Positions 8,723 to 17,913 are shown, counted from the first letter of the stretch. The stretch: DNA of 64,000 bases from Streptomyces sp. NBC_00078 (GCF_026343335.1 NZ_JAPELX010000001.1:3348001-3412000), one strand, 5' to 3'. Translations and numbers: made by a program. The notes: generated by a model from the letters alone, not told the origin.

Positions 8723-9175
8723 TCAGCGGCAGCTGTCCGCGGCCTTGATGATCCGTGCCGCCTCGCCGAGCGCGGCACGCAGGACTGCCGGATCGGTGGC
8801 GAGGTCGGCCTCGCCGGGCGGGAGCAGCCAGTCCGAGCCCTCCACGGGCGGCTCGGGATTCAGGCGCAGACCGCGACCGTCGGTCTCCGTACAGGTGCTG
8901 CCCGGGACGTCCCAGGCGGCGGCCGTGCCGGGCGGGACCAGAAAGCCCAGGGTGGTGCAGCCGTCGTCGTGCAGGACGGGACCGACGGCGTCGCCCGTCC
9001 CGCGCCGCAGGATGTCGACCGCCTCAAGCCCCTGCCGCGTGGGCACGGTGACGAGATCGCACGCGCCGCCGGTGAGAGGCGGCTCGCTGCGCTCCGGGGT
9101 CGGGGCATGCGCCACCGTCGTCGACGGCGTACGAGCAACGACGCTCTGGCTGGTCTCCATCCCTGCCTCCACCAC
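8723..9175 (-). CDS. Hypothetical actinobacterial protein
   Basis: The protein has 150 residues and no signal peptide or membrane segment. GTG 9175 is chosen because AAGGAGGGG lies just upstream; a second start, ATG 9160 behind GGAGG, is possible. The body shows VPTRQGLEAVDILRRG and PPGTAAAWDVPGSTC, reminiscent of short Streptomyces proteins sometimes labelled as bifunctional primase/polymerase N-terminal-like, but catalytic residues are not evident. It is divergent from a large XRE-family regulator across 274 bp. Confidence 0.6.
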   Translation of the reverse strand: MVEAGMETSQSVVARTPSTTVAHAPTPERSEPPLTGGACDLVTVPTRQGLEAVDILRRGTGDAVGPVLHDDGCTTLGFLVPPGTAAAWDVPGSTCTETDGRGLRLNPEPPVEGSDWLLPPGEADLATDPAVLRAALGEAARIIKAADSCR

Positions 9176-9449
9176 GGAACCCCTCCTTGAACGAAGCGGG
9201 TCGGGAGTTCGGGCGGCTCCCGGTCCGCCGGGTTCAACGCGTCGCCGCGTCAACGGCTACGGCGGAAGTCAGCCACAAAGGATGGCAGTTCATGGCAGAT
9301 CCAGTATGAGATATCCGGTTTGTAGCCAAACCCTGCGTGGCGGGTCGTGCACAGCAGGTACGTTCTTGCTCCGCCGGAGACAGGGCGCTACACGGACAAC
9401 TCATCCTGATTCCGGCATGGTTCGACGGTTCGCACGAGAGGACCCGGCC

Positions 9450-10898
9450 ATGACGTCGTCCAAGCTGACCTCGTCTCAGCCCACGCCCCCACGGCCATCG
9501 CGGCCGAACCTCGTCTTCCGGCAGTTGCGCGGACAGCGCTCGCCGGCCGAGTTCGCCGCGGCGGTCCGACGGGCCGCGCGCGAGATCGGGGAGCGGGTCA
9601 GCTGCGACGCGCGCTACGTCGGCCGGGTCGAGGCGGGCGAGATCCGCTGCCCCAACTACGCATACGAACGGGTGTTCCTGCATATGTTCCCCGGCCGCAC
9701 ACTCACCGACCTGGGCTTCGCGTCCCGCGCGTCCGTACGCGGACGCCGGGCGCATGCCCCCAGTGAGATGCAGGGGCCGTACGAGCCGTATGAGACGCAG
9801 AACCGGCAGGAACCTCAGGACCCGTACGACCCGCACGAACATCACGAGAGCCATGAGTTTCACGAGAACCACGAGGAGAGCGACGTGCTGCGTCGCGCAT
9901 TCATGACCGGCGGTGGCGCCACGGTGGCCGCCGCCTCACTGGGCCCGATCGGGCTCGCCTTCGACGCCGCGGCGGCGGGGCGTCCCGTCCGCCGCCCCGG
10001 TACGAACGACGCGTACGCGCTCGAAGAGGCCGTCCGCAGAATCCGGCTGCTCGACGACCGGCACGGCGCGGACGGGCTCTACCGGCGCGCGTCGGCCCCG
10101 TTGCGCGCCGCCTACGCGCTGCTGGACGCGGGCGTGACCCGTCAGGCGACCGCCGACCGTCTCCACTCCGGCGCCGGTGAACTCGCCATCTCCGTGGGCT
10201 GGCTGGCGCACGACTCGGGGCGCTTCGACGACGCGCGCTCGCACTACGCGGAGGCGCTCGCGACCGCCCGGATGACCGGCGACGACGCCCTGGAAGCGCA
10301 TGCCTTCTGCAACACGGCGTTCCTCGCGCGCGACGCCGGGCGCCCCCGCGAGGCGGTACGGGCCGCGCAGGCCGCGCAACGCGTCGCGCACCCCCTCGGA
10401 TCTCCCCGTCTGATGTCGCTGCTCGCGCTGCGCGAGGCGGGCGGCTGGGCGGGACTGGCCGACCGCACCGGCTGCGAACAGGCACTCATCCGCGCCCAGA
10501 CCTTCTATCAGCGGGGGCCCACGGAGGCCGATCCCGAGTGGATGAGCTTCTACGGAGAGGCCGAACTGGAGGGCCTGGAGGCGCAGTGCTGGTCGACGCT
10601 GGGCGACTGGCCGCGGGCCGCCCGCCACGCCCGCCGTGCGGCGCGGCTCCAGAATCCGCACTTCACCCGCAACATCGCCCTGTACACGGCCGAACTGGCC
10701 GACGACCTGGCGCGAGGCGGCCGCCCCGACGAGGCGGCTGCGGCCGGCATGCGGGTGCTGGATCTGCTGGACCAGGTCCAGTCGTCACGGATCCAGACCA
10801 TGCTGGCGGGCACGGCACGCGTACTGCTGCCGCACCGGCGTGCGTGCGGGGTGTCGGGGTTCCTGGAGCGGCACGCCTCCGTGCCGCGTACGGCATGA
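9450..10898 (+). CDS. XRE-family helix-turn-helix regulator with TPR-like C-terminal domain
   Basis: This 482-residue protein begins with a helix-turn-helix region (about 17-80: LRGQRSPAEFAAAVRRAAREI, then CDARYVGRVEAGEI). A His/Glu-rich linker (about 115-145) follows, then a short Ala/Gly-rich hydrophobic stretch after RRAFMTGGGATVAAA, and an Ala-rich helical repeat domain (about 180-470). The layout is that of Streptomyces NsdA-type developmental regulators, whose repeats are thought to mediate protein contacts. ATG 9450 follows GAGAGGA; an in-frame ATG 33 bases upstream is an alternative. Confidence 0.75.
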   Translation: MTSSKLTSSQPTPPRPSRPNLVFRQLRGQRSPAEFAAAVRRAAREIGERVSCDARYVGRVEAGEIRCPNYAYERVFLHMFPGRTLTDLGFASRASVRGRRAHAPSEMQGPYEPYETQNRQEPQDPYDPHEHHESHEFHENHEESDVLRRAFMTGGGATVAAASLGPIGLAFDAAAAGRPVRRPGTNDAYALEEAVRRIRLLDDRHGADGLYRRASAPLRAAYALLDAGVTRQATADRLHSGAGELAISVGWLAHDSGRFDDARSHYAEALATARMTGDDALEAHAFCNTAFLARDAGRPREAVRAAQAAQRVAHPLGSPRLMSLLALREAGGWAGLADRTGCEQALIRAQTFYQRGPTEADPEWMSFYGEAELEGLEAQCWSTLGDWPRAARHARRAARLQNPHFTRNIALYTAELADDLARGGRPDEAAAAGMRVLDLLDQVQSSRIQTMLAGTARVLLPHRRACGVSGFLERHASVPRTA

Positions 10899-10917
10899 GC
10901 GGTCCGCGGCGGCGGGG

Positions 10918-11514
10918 TCAGCCCGCGAGGTGCCCGAGGTCGTTCCAGCTCTCGACGGCCGGCTCGCCGTAGGCCCATCCGAGCACCGACAGGGATGTCG
11001 GGTTGAGCCGGATCCGGGCCGCGAATTCCAGCGGCAGACCCAGCCACCGTGCCCCGATGGACCGCAGGATGTGCCCGTGCGCGAACACGAGCACGTCGCG
11101 CTCCGCCTCGCGCGCCCAGGCCACCACCTCGTCGGCCCGGGCGCTCACCTCGGCGAGCGACTCGCCCTCGGGGACACCGTCCCGCCAGATCAGCCAGCCG
11201 GGCCTGACGGTCTGGATGTCCTCGGGCGTCATGCCCTCGTACGCCCCGTAGTCCCACTCCATCAGCGTGTCCCAGACGGCCGCCCGCTCCCCGAACCCGG
11301 CCAGTTCGCACGTCTCACGCGCGCGTGCCAGCGGGCTGGTGCGCACCTCGACGCCCGGGAGCCCCTCCAAGGGCGCCCGGTGCAGCCGCTCGCCGAGCAG
11401 CTTGGCGCCGCGCCGGCCCTCCTCCAGCAACGGCACGTCGGTCCTGCCGGTGTGCTTGCCGGACAGCGACCACTCGGTCTGTCCGTGCCGGGCCAGCAGG
11501 ATGCGCGGTGCCAT
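10918..11514 (-). CDS. Histidine phosphatase family protein
   Basis: This 198-residue cytoplasmic enzyme carries the phosphoglycerate-mutase-like signature [11 protein letters not shown] (about 6-16), whose His is the phospho-acceptor, a second catalytic-site His in [10 protein letters not shown] near residue 150, and the acid loop [12 protein letters not shown]. It fits an acid phosphatase or broad-specificity sugar phosphatase of the branch-1 family. It converges with the XRE regulator (19-bp gap). The ribosome site is weak (GGAAAGG at about 10 bases). Confidence 0.88.
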   Translation of the reverse strand: MAPRILLARHGQTEWSLSGKHTGRTDVPLLEEGRRGAKLLGERLHRAPLEGLPGVEVRTSPLARARETCELAGFGERAAVWDTLMEWDYGAYEGMTPEDIQTVRPGWLIWRDGVPEGESLAEVSARADEVVAWAREAERDVLVFAHGHILRSIGARWLGLPLEFAARIRLNPTSLSVLGWAYGEPAVESWNDLGHLAG

Positions 11515-11707
11515 GGGAGAAGGAACCTTTCCGGAAGAGATCGCAGGCGGAACCCTTCCATCATCGCGCACCCCGTGCGGGGGCAACCCGGGGGGCGATC
11601 TCTGCGTCTTTGAGGTCCGGGGCGCCCGAAGCGGGCGCGCACGTACGCCGTAAAGTGGCACGACCGGGCCTGTGGGCGCCGCGCGCGAATGAAGGGGAGG
11701 CGATCGG

Positions 11708-12655
11708 ATGCCGAAGACCGAGACGACACCAGGCATCGAGGCAGCAACCCCGCGGACCCGCCTGCGCTGGTGGACCGAGTTGCCACTGATACTTCTGGTG
11801 TACGCGTGCTACTCGGCCGGCCGGCTCCTCGCCCGCGGCGACACCGACGGCGCCGTCGGCCACGGCCTGTCGATCCTGCGGATCGAGAAGGTCCTGCACA
11901 TCAACGCCGAGCACCCGCTGAACCGGCTCTTCACGCACGAGGCGTGGCTCGGTGTCCCGGCCGACTTCTGGTACGCGTCACTGCACTACCTGGTCACGCC
12001 CGCCCTCCTCATCTGGCTGTTCCGGTCCCGCGCCGTGCACTACCGCGCCGCCCGCACCTGGCTGATGACGTCCACCTTCATAGGCCTGATCGGCTTCACC
12101 CTGCTGCCGACCTGCCCACCGCGCCTGCTGTCGGCGGGCCACGGCTTCGTCGACACGATGGCCCAGTACAGCTCGTACGGCTGGTGGGGCGGCGAGGCCA
12201 GCGCCCCGCGCGGCCTCGGGGGCATGACGAACCAGTACGCGGCCATGCCGAGCCTGCACGTGGGCTGGGCGCTGTGGTGCGGGGTCATGCTGTGGCGGTA
12301 CGGCAGGACGCCCGCGACGAAGGTCGCCGCCGTCGCCTACCCGCTGCTGACCACGATCGTGGTCATGGGCACCGCGAACCACTACTTCCTCGACGCGGTC
12401 GCGGGTGCGGCCGTGATGGGCGTCGGGCTGGTCCTGACGCCGTACGTGATGCGCGGCGCTGACCGGGTCCGGGCGCGGATCTCGTTCGGCTCAGGGCGCT
12501 CCCAGGTCGCAGGTTCCTCAATTGTCAGTGCCGGATGCCAGACTTCCGCGGGTGAGCGAATTCCACGGCAGCGCGAGTCCCGGATCGGATCCGGAGCCGA
12601 ACCGGGTGCCTCTCCCACGGACGCGGGGGAAGGCGCTCCGGCAGCGGCTCGCTGA
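11708..12655 (+). CDS. PAP2-superfamily integral membrane phosphatase/transferase
   Basis: This 315-residue protein has about six membrane segments. The bacterial PAP2-like motif appears as [11 protein letters not shown] (about 180-190) and [12 protein letters not shown] (about 220-231), corresponding to the SxxH and HxxxD catalytic pieces. Relatives include inositol-phosphoceramide-synthase-like enzymes. GGGGAGG precedes the ATG. The last roughly 40 residues are low complexity and overlap the start region of the next gene by up to 134 bp, so the true end or the next start may be mis-set. Confidence 0.85.
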   Translation: MPKTETTPGIEAATPRTRLRWWTELPLILLVYACYSAGRLLARGDTDGAVGHGLSILRIEKVLHINAEHPLNRLFTHEAWLGVPADFWYASLHYLVTPALLIWLFRSRAVHYRAARTWLMTSTFIGLIGFTLLPTCPPRLLSAGHGFVDTMAQYSSYGWWGGEASAPRGLGGMTNQYAAMPSLHVGWALWCGVMLWRYGRTPATKVAAVAYPLLTTIVVMGTANHYFLDAVAGAAVMGVGLVLTPYVMRGADRVRARISFGSGRSQVAGSSIVSAGCQTSAGERIPRQRESRIGSGAEPGASPTDAGEGAPAAAR

Positions 12656-13736
12656 GCTGCGCGGTCCCGACGTACCGGCCAAGGCGCTGGACGCGCGCGC
12701 CCTCGCGGCGCTCGCCGCCAACCCGGGCTGCAGGAGGCGCGCGATCCTGGACGGCGCCGGGGTGAACAAGGCCACACTGGCGAGCGCGTTGGGCTCCCCG
12801 TCGGCCTTCGGGCAGTCGCAGTTCGCGCTCACCCGGGGCAACGCGTTCGAGGCGAAGGTCAAGGCCGACGGCGGCGCGGAGCTGCTCAGGCTGGTGCACG
12901 AGAAGCTGGACCGGCGCGCCGATCCGCCCCACGAGGCGCAGGTGCCCGACCTCCTGGCCACCGGCCCCGAGGGCCGCGCGGCTCGCACCGCGCTGGCACT
13001 GCGCGAGGCCACCGCGGCCCCCGGCAGCTGGACCCTGCTCGACCATCCGATGCTCGCCCTCGACGTCGCGGGCTCCCCCGCGTTCCTGGAGCCGGACGCC
13101 GTGGTCGTGCACCCCGACGGCAGCTGGACGGTCGTCGAGATCAAGTCCTTCCCGATGCTGGACGGCGCCGCGGACCCGGCGAAGGTGGGCGCGGCCGCAC
13201 GACAGGCGGCGGTGTACGTGCTGGCCCTGGAGGAGGTCGCCGCCCGCCTCGACCCGGCGCCCCGGGTGCGCCACCGGATCCTGCTCGTCTGTCCCAAGGA
13301 CTTCTCCAACCTGCCCACCGCCTCGGCCGTCGACGTGCGCAAGCAGCGCGCGGTCACCGGCCGCCAGCTGGCCCGCCTCACCCGCATCGAGGACATCGCC
13401 GACACGCTCCCCGAGGGCACCTGTTTCTCTCCGGAGCTGCCCACCGCCGAGCTGACGTCCGCCGTGGAGTCGGTCCCGGCGACGTACGCGCCCGAGTGCC
13501 TGTCCGCCTGCGAGCTGGCCTTCCACTGCCGTGACCGCTCCCGCGCGGCCGGCGCGGTGACCTCCCTGGGCCGCTCGGTCCGCGCCGAACTGGGCGGCCT
13601 GTCGACGGTCGGGGACGTCCTCGCCGCGGCCCGCGGCGAGAGCGGCGACCCCAAGGACCCGGCGGTGGCGGCCCTGCGCAGAGCGGCGCACCTGCGTGCG
13701 CAGGCCCTCGGCCAGGAGGTCACCCCATGTCGCTGA
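12522..13736 (+). CDS. Cas4/AddB-like iron-sulfur PD-(D/E)XK nuclease
   Basis: Every RecB-family nuclease motif is visible in this 404-residue protein: RGNAFE at 105-110, D192 in LEPDAVV, E206-x-K208 in VVEIKSF and QxxxY at Q228-Y232. Four cysteines are placed as in Cas4, AddB and Dna2 iron-sulfur nucleases: C70 before the domain and C326, C330, C336 after it (CLSACELAFHC). It should cut DNA, probably at ends. The start is uncertain: TTG 12522 gives a long overlap with the PAP2 gene; GTG 12552 or GTG 12606 (behind GGAG) would reduce it. Its end overlaps the next gene by 10 bp, showing one operon. Confidence 0.85.
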   Translation: MSVPDARLPRVSEFHGSASPGSDPEPNRVPLPRTRGKALRQRLAELRGPDVPAKALDARALAALAANPGCRRRAILDGAGVNKATLASALGSPSAFGQSQFALTRGNAFEAKVKADGGAELLRLVHEKLDRRADPPHEAQVPDLLATGPEGRAARTALALREATAAPGSWTLLDHPMLALDVAGSPAFLEPDAVVVHPDGSWTVVEIKSFPMLDGAADPAKVGAAARQAAVYVLALEEVAARLDPAPRVRHRILLVCPKDFSNLPTASAVDVRKQRAVTGRQLARLTRIEDIADTLPEGTCFSPELPTAELTSAVESVPATYAPECLSACELAFHCRDRSRAAGAVTSLGRSVRAELGGLSTVGDVLAAARGESGDPKDPAVAALRRAAHLRAQALGQEVTPCR

Positions 13737-15316
13737 TCTCCACTCTCGGCCGGCTGGAGGCCGTGCGCACCGGCCACGCCCAGCCCGCCGCCACCGTCCG
13801 GCACCGGCACCTGTCCGAGCGGCCCCTGGTCTTCGTGCCGCTCACCACCGCGGGCGAGGCCGGTGCCCCGCTCGGCGCTCTGGTGGGCACCGACCGGGAC
13901 GCGCCGCGTCTGCTGGCCGTGCCGCAGCCGCGCGACCGCGACCTCAGGTTCGCGTTCCTGGCCGAGCTGGCCGACGTCGTCCTGCCGTATCTCGACGCGT
14001 ACACGGACGACGTGGAGGCCGCCGAGCGGAGCGAGACGGACCCGGAGACCGGCAAGCGGGTCAAGGTCGAGGTCGAACTGTGCGCGGACGCCCCGCAGTT
14101 GATAGTCCCGAGCCGGGCGGGCGTCGACTTCGTACGACTGCTCGGCCGCTCCATGCGCTTCAGGCGTACGGCGGAACAGGACCCGGAGACCCCGTATCCC
14201 GCGCCCCCGCGCGTGCCGCTGCTGGGCCGCTGGCTGACGCACTTCGGGGAGCGAGCCCGCGTCCCCGGCTCCTCCCTCCTGCTGGCGATGACGGACGTCC
14301 TGGCCCGGCACTGGGCGAGTGGCCAGTCCACTCTGGAGGACCAGCACCTGGGCGCACTGCTCGCCTGGATCGCCCCGCCGGAGGGCTCGACGGGCGCCGA
14401 TGCGGCGCTCGCGGCCGAACTCGCCCGCGACGCCCGGGGCCAGCTGCTGTGCCCGCCCGCCGGACCGGCCACCGACCCGGCGTTCGACAACAAGCTGCTC
14501 GCCCCCGCCATCGAGCGCCACGACCGCGCGCGTACCGCCCTCGCCGCCGCCGAGGACGGTCTGGAGGCGGACGACCGGCTCGGTGAACTCACCACCGCCG
14601 AGCGGGACATCCGCGACCTGGTGCTGAGCCGCACCCTGCCGACCTGGGAGAAGGTCTGGCAGGGCCTCGACCTGCTGCGGGCGCTGCCGAACGGGGCGCA
14701 TGTCGAGGAGCGGTGGACGCGCGACCGCTGGTCGTTCACCGGCCACCGCGACCGGATCGTCGCGGGCGAGCCCCCGCAGCCGCGCCGCGACGACGCGGTC
14801 ACCGCGGCGGGCAAGCTGGCCGCACGCGAGCGCGAGCAGGCGCGGCTGGAGGCCCAGGAGGCCCTCGACGACCCGCTGGTGATGGCGGGACGGCGGCTGT
14901 CCGGGGAGGCGTTCGCCGGGGAGGTGACGGATGTCGTGATGGCGTACAGCGAGGGCAAGCGGCCCAGCCCGCGCCCCCTGGTCACCGTACGGACCGAGGA
15001 CCTTCCGCACCTGGGCGAGCGGGCCAGGGTGTACCGCTCGCTGGGCGGCAAGCCGCAGTCGGCGGAGTTCGTCGGACGGGAGGCGGACGATCTGCTCGTC
15101 CTGCGCATCGTCGACAAGATGGGCCGCGGCAAGGTGCCCGAGTCCGGCTCGGTGCCCGAGAAGGGCGACCTGCTCTGCTTCACGACCTTCGAGCACGAGC
15201 AGCGCGGCGGCCCGAAACTGCCCGACCCGGAGGAGACACCGTGGACCCACGGCGGGCCGCCGGGCGAAGCCGTTCACGAGACCGCCGACCCCCCGACCGC
15301 CGAGGACGTCCTGTGA
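13727..15316 (+). CDS. Unknown protein between nuclease and helicase
   Basis: This 529-residue soluble protein has no domain I recognise. The N-terminal 130 residues look mixed alpha/beta (RPLVFVPLTTAG, LIVPSRAGVDFVRLLG); the middle is helical and charged (about 230-350); the C-terminal 120 residues contain alternating strands (PLVTVRTEDLP, LLVLRIVDKMG) that could form a small barrel. It overlaps the nuclease gene by 10 bp and the helicase gene by 4 bp (GTGA), so it is almost certainly made with them. In Dna2-like enzymes a beta-barrel and stalk connect nuclease and helicase; whether this protein fills that role is only a guess. Confidence 0.85.
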   Translation: MSLISTLGRLEAVRTGHAQPAATVRHRHLSERPLVFVPLTTAGEAGAPLGALVGTDRDAPRLLAVPQPRDRDLRFAFLAELADVVLPYLDAYTDDVEAAERSETDPETGKRVKVEVELCADAPQLIVPSRAGVDFVRLLGRSMRFRRTAEQDPETPYPAPPRVPLLGRWLTHFGERARVPGSSLLLAMTDVLARHWASGQSTLEDQHLGALLAWIAPPEGSTGADAALAAELARDARGQLLCPPAGPATDPAFDNKLLAPAIERHDRARTALAAAEDGLEADDRLGELTTAERDIRDLVLSRTLPTWEKVWQGLDLLRALPNGAHVEERWTRDRWSFTGHRDRIVAGEPPQPRRDDAVTAAGKLAAREREQARLEAQEALDDPLVMAGRRLSGEAFAGEVTDVVMAYSEGKRPSPRPLVTVRTEDLPHLGERARVYRSLGGKPQSAEFVGREADDLLVLRIVDKMGRGKVPESGSVPEKGDLLCFTTFEHEQRGGPKLPDPEETPWTHGGPPGEAVHETADPPTAEDVL

Positions 15317-16650
15317 CCGCCGCCTTCGATCCCGGTGCCCTGGCCGGCGAGGCCACCGACGCCATCCTCCGCGACACCCTGCACGGCACCCATCGCGGCG
15401 TGGTCGTGGACTCGCCGCCCGGCGCCGGCAAGTCCACGCTCGTCGTCCGCGCGGCCCTCGAACTGGCCGACGCGGGACGCCCGTTGATGATCGTGGCCCA
15501 GACGAACGCACAGGTCGACGACCTCGTGCTGAGGCTCGCGGAGAAGAGCCCGCAGCTCCCCGTGGGCCGCCTGCACAGCAGCGAGACCGACCCGTACGAC
15601 AAGGCGCTCGACGACCTGCCCAACATACGCAAGTCGGCGAAGGCGGGAGAGCTGAGCGGCCTCTCGGTCGTCGTGTCCACGTCCGCGAAGTGGGCGCATG
15701 TGAAGGTCGACGAGCCGTGGCGGCACGCGATCGTCGACGAGGCGTACCAGATGCGCTCGGACTCGCTACTGGCCGTGGCCGGACTGTTCGAGCGGGCGCT
15801 GTTCGTGGGCGACCCGGGCCAGCTCGACCCCTTCTCCATCGTGGGCAGCGAGCAGTGGGCGGGCCTGTCGTACGACCCCTCCGCCTCCGCCGTGACCACC
15901 CTTCTGGCCCACAACCCCGAGCTGCCGCAACACCGCCTCCCAGTGTCCTGGCGCCTCCCGGCCTCGGCCGCGCCCCTGGTCTCGGACGCCTTCTACCCGT
16001 ACACCCCCTTCCGCAGCGGCACGGACCACGGCGACCGCCGTCTCGCCTTCGCCGTCCCGTCCGACGGTTCGGGTCCCGACCAGGTGATCGACGAGGCCGC
16101 GGAGTCCGGCTGGGGCCTGCTGGAGCTGCCCGCACGGCACACCCCGAGGACGGACCCGGAGGCGGTACGGGCGGTGGCCATGGTCGTACGACGGCTGCTG
16201 GACCGGGGCGGCGCGGCGACATCGGAGCGCGCACCCGAGGAGCCCCTGCCGCTCACCCCCGACCGGATCGCCGTCGGCACGGCCCACCGCGACCAGGCGG
16301 CGGCCGTCCGCGCGGCACTGGCGGAACTGGGCGTCACGGACGTCACCGTCGACACCGCGAACCGCCTCCAGGGCCGCGAGTACGACGTGACGGTCGTCCT
16401 CCACCCTCTTTCCGGCCGTCCCGACGCCACCGCCTTCCACCTGGAGACGGGCCGCCTCTGTGTCCTCGCCTCCCGCCACCGCCACGCGTGCATCGTGGTC
16501 TGCCGGGCGGGCGTGAGCGAGCTGCTGGACGACTACCCGTCGACGGAGCCGGTCCAGCTGGGAACGCTCGTGAAGTTCCCCGACGGATGGGAGGCGAACC
16601 ACGCGGTGCTGGCGCAACTCGGGGAACATCGCGTGGTGTGGACGCCTTGA
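15313..16650 (+). CDS. SF1 helicase, Dna2/Upf1-like
   Basis: This 445-residue ATPase carries the superfamily 1 motifs in order: Walker A SPPGAGKST (K40), Ia VAQTNAQVDDL, Walker B VDEA (141-144), III VGDPGQLDP (165-173), IV SWRLP (R214), V QGREYD (353-358) and VI ASRHRHA with the arginine finger near 388-390. It lacks the nuclease, barrel and zinc domains of full-length Dna2-type proteins, which here may be supplied by the two upstream genes. GTG 15313 overlaps the previous stop (GTGA). Likely role: ATP-driven DNA or RNA unwinding coupled to the nuclease. Confidence 0.9.
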   Translation: MTAAFDPGALAGEATDAILRDTLHGTHRGVVVDSPPGAGKSTLVVRAALELADAGRPLMIVAQTNAQVDDLVLRLAEKSPQLPVGRLHSSETDPYDKALDDLPNIRKSAKAGELSGLSVVVSTSAKWAHVKVDEPWRHAIVDEAYQMRSDSLLAVAGLFERALFVGDPGQLDPFSIVGSEQWAGLSYDPSASAVTTLLAHNPELPQHRLPVSWRLPASAAPLVSDAFYPYTPFRSGTDHGDRRLAFAVPSDGSGPDQVIDEAAESGWGLLELPARHTPRTDPEAVRAVAMVVRRLLDRGGAATSERAPEEPLPLTPDRIAVGTAHRDQAAAVRAALAELGVTDVTVDTANRLQGREYDVTVVLHPLSGRPDATAFHLETGRLCVLASRHRHACIVVCRAGVSELLDDYPSTEPVQLGTLVKFPDGWEANHAVLAQLGEHRVVWTP

Positions 16651-16762
16651 GCGTGCGGAGGCCGAGGCCTTCGTGCTCCGCGGCCCACTTGCGCGGGCGC
16701 GGGACAATGGACGGTGGCCCGCTCTTGGACGGGCCGGACGCGACGTACGAGGAGGAGAAGAC

Positions 16763-17128
16763 ATGGCGGAGCCCACGCCGCGTCGGAACGAACCGCGGCT
16801 ACGCCCCGCGCCCCTGCTGTTCGAGCCCGCGGAGGCGGCCTCCGACCCGGAGCACTTCTTCGACCTGGAGTCGATCGACGATCCACGGGCGCTGCTGGCC
16901 CGTGCGACGGAGCTGACGCACGCGTTCCGTGCGGCGGCCGACCGTGCGGTGGAGTTCCAGGCGATGGCGGCCGCCCAGCTGGCGGACCCCAGGCGCTTCG
17001 ACCGGCTGACGTCGGCGGACATCGCGGAACGGGCCGAGTGGACCGAGGACTATGCCAAGAAGATGGTGGAGTTCGGACGCGACCTGATGAGCGGGGCCGA
17101 AGGCCGGGGCTCCGCGGACCCGGTCTGA
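16763..17128 (+). CDS. Small conserved-looking helical protein, unknown
   Basis: The protein has 121 residues and is acidic and helical, with no signal peptide. GGAGGAGAAG stands directly before the ATG. The middle reads ALLARATELTHAFRAAADRAVEF, a likely amphipathic helix; the end AEWTEDYAKKMVEFGRDL suggests another. It follows the helicase gene by 112 bp in the same direction and could belong to the same transcript, but it is not overlapped. Confidence 0.7.
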   Translation: MAEPTPRRNEPRLRPAPLLFEPAEAASDPEHFFDLESIDDPRALLARATELTHAFRAAADRAVEFQAMAAAQLADPRRFDRLTSADIAERAEWTEDYAKKMVEFGRDLMSGAEGRGSADPV

Positions 17129-17146
17129 ACACACGCCACTTCACTG

Positions 17147-17158
17147 TGGCATATGCCA
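17147..17158. promoter_or_regulatory. 12-bp perfect palindrome
   Basis: TGGCATATGCCA stands about 90 bp before the next start codon. The same 12 bases form the core of the 20-bp palindrome at 30811-30830. It may be an operator. Confidence 0.4.
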
Positions 17159-17240
17159 GGCGGGCAAGATACTCCCTCCTCCTCCCGCCTGTCCCGATTT
17201 CCGGCAACTCTCGGGAGCGGCGCGTTCACAGCCGGTAGAT

Positions 17241-17843
17241 ATGGATGTCATGAGCAGCGAACGCATGGATCCGTTCTCCGACCGCTTCGACGTCTCGGGA
17301 GTCACCGCGGACGGAGCCGCCTGGCTCGCCTCGGCGGGAACGTATCCGCGAAGCATGCTCACCCTCTGGAAGGAGCGCCCGGACGCCCCGGTCGTGCTCC
17401 CCTGCGGCTCCGCCTTCGACGTCGTCAGCACGCCCGCGGTCTTCGGCCGCCGGATGGTCGACCGGCTGTGGGACGAGGGGCCCGGTTCGGGCCCGGTGGC
17501 GACGTTCCGGGGACGCATGCTGCTGTTCGCCGCGCCCGGCACGGCCCAGCGGCTGCCCTCCCTGCTGCGCTGGGAGGAGGTCGGCCGTACGGCGGCGATC
17601 CCGCCCCTGCTGTGCCACGGCAACGGCGACGCGGTGACCGTCCCGGCCCTCCTCTCCGCCGGCCGGCCGACCTCCTGCGACTCCCGCTGGCTCGTCGCCC
17701 CCGACACCCGGCACCCCTGGCTGCCGGGCCCCGAAATCCTGCTCTGGGCAGCCGTCCGGGCGGCCCGCGCCGCCGTGCGGATATCGATTTTTCCCCCGGC
17801 CGATCAGGATGCTAAGGTCTACGACGTCAGCAGGCGCCGCTAG
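17241..17843 (+). CDS. Hypothetical protein (short primase/polymerase-like family?) running into tRNA-Lys
   Basis: This 200-residue protein (ATG 17241; ATG 17250 also possible) has no membrane segment. Motifs such as WLASAGTYPRSMLTLWKERP, VVLPCGSAFDVVSTP and PPLLCHGNGDAVTVP resemble actinobacterial proteins labelled bifunctional primase/polymerase N-terminal, but acidic catalytic residues are not obvious, so function is open. The last two codons and the TAG stop lie inside the first 10 bases of tRNA-Lys. Confidence 0.65.
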   Translation: MDVMSSERMDPFSDRFDVSGVTADGAAWLASAGTYPRSMLTLWKERPDAPVVLPCGSAFDVVSTPAVFGRRMVDRLWDEGPGSGPVATFRGRMLLFAAPGTAQRLPSLLRWEEVGRTAAIPPLLCHGNGDAVTVPALLSAGRPTSCDSRWLVAPDTRHPWLPGPEILLWAAVRAARAAVRISIFPPADQDAKVYDVSRRR

Positions 17844-17907
17844 CTCAGTTGGTTAGAGCAGCTGACTCTTAATCAGCGGGTCCGGGGTTCGAGTCCCTGG
17901 CGGCGCA
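17834..17907 (+). tRNA. tRNA-Lys (anticodon CUU), copy 1
   Basis: This 74-nt cloverleaf has acceptor GCGCCGC/GCGGCGC, D-arm GCTC...GAGC, anticodon stem CTGA/TCAG with loop CTCTTAA (anticodon CTT), T-arm CGGGG-TTCGAGT-CCCTG and discriminator A. No CCA is encoded. The body is identical to the copies at 31878 and 37868. Confidence 0.97.
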
Positions 17908-17913
17908 CGTTGG

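Noticed and set aside
12518..16234. A 1238-codon open frame on the minus strand opposite the nuclease, orphan and helicase genes
   Set aside because: Arg/Pro-rich shadow of high-GC coding DNA; the plus-strand genes have intact catalytic motifs and overlapping starts and stops.
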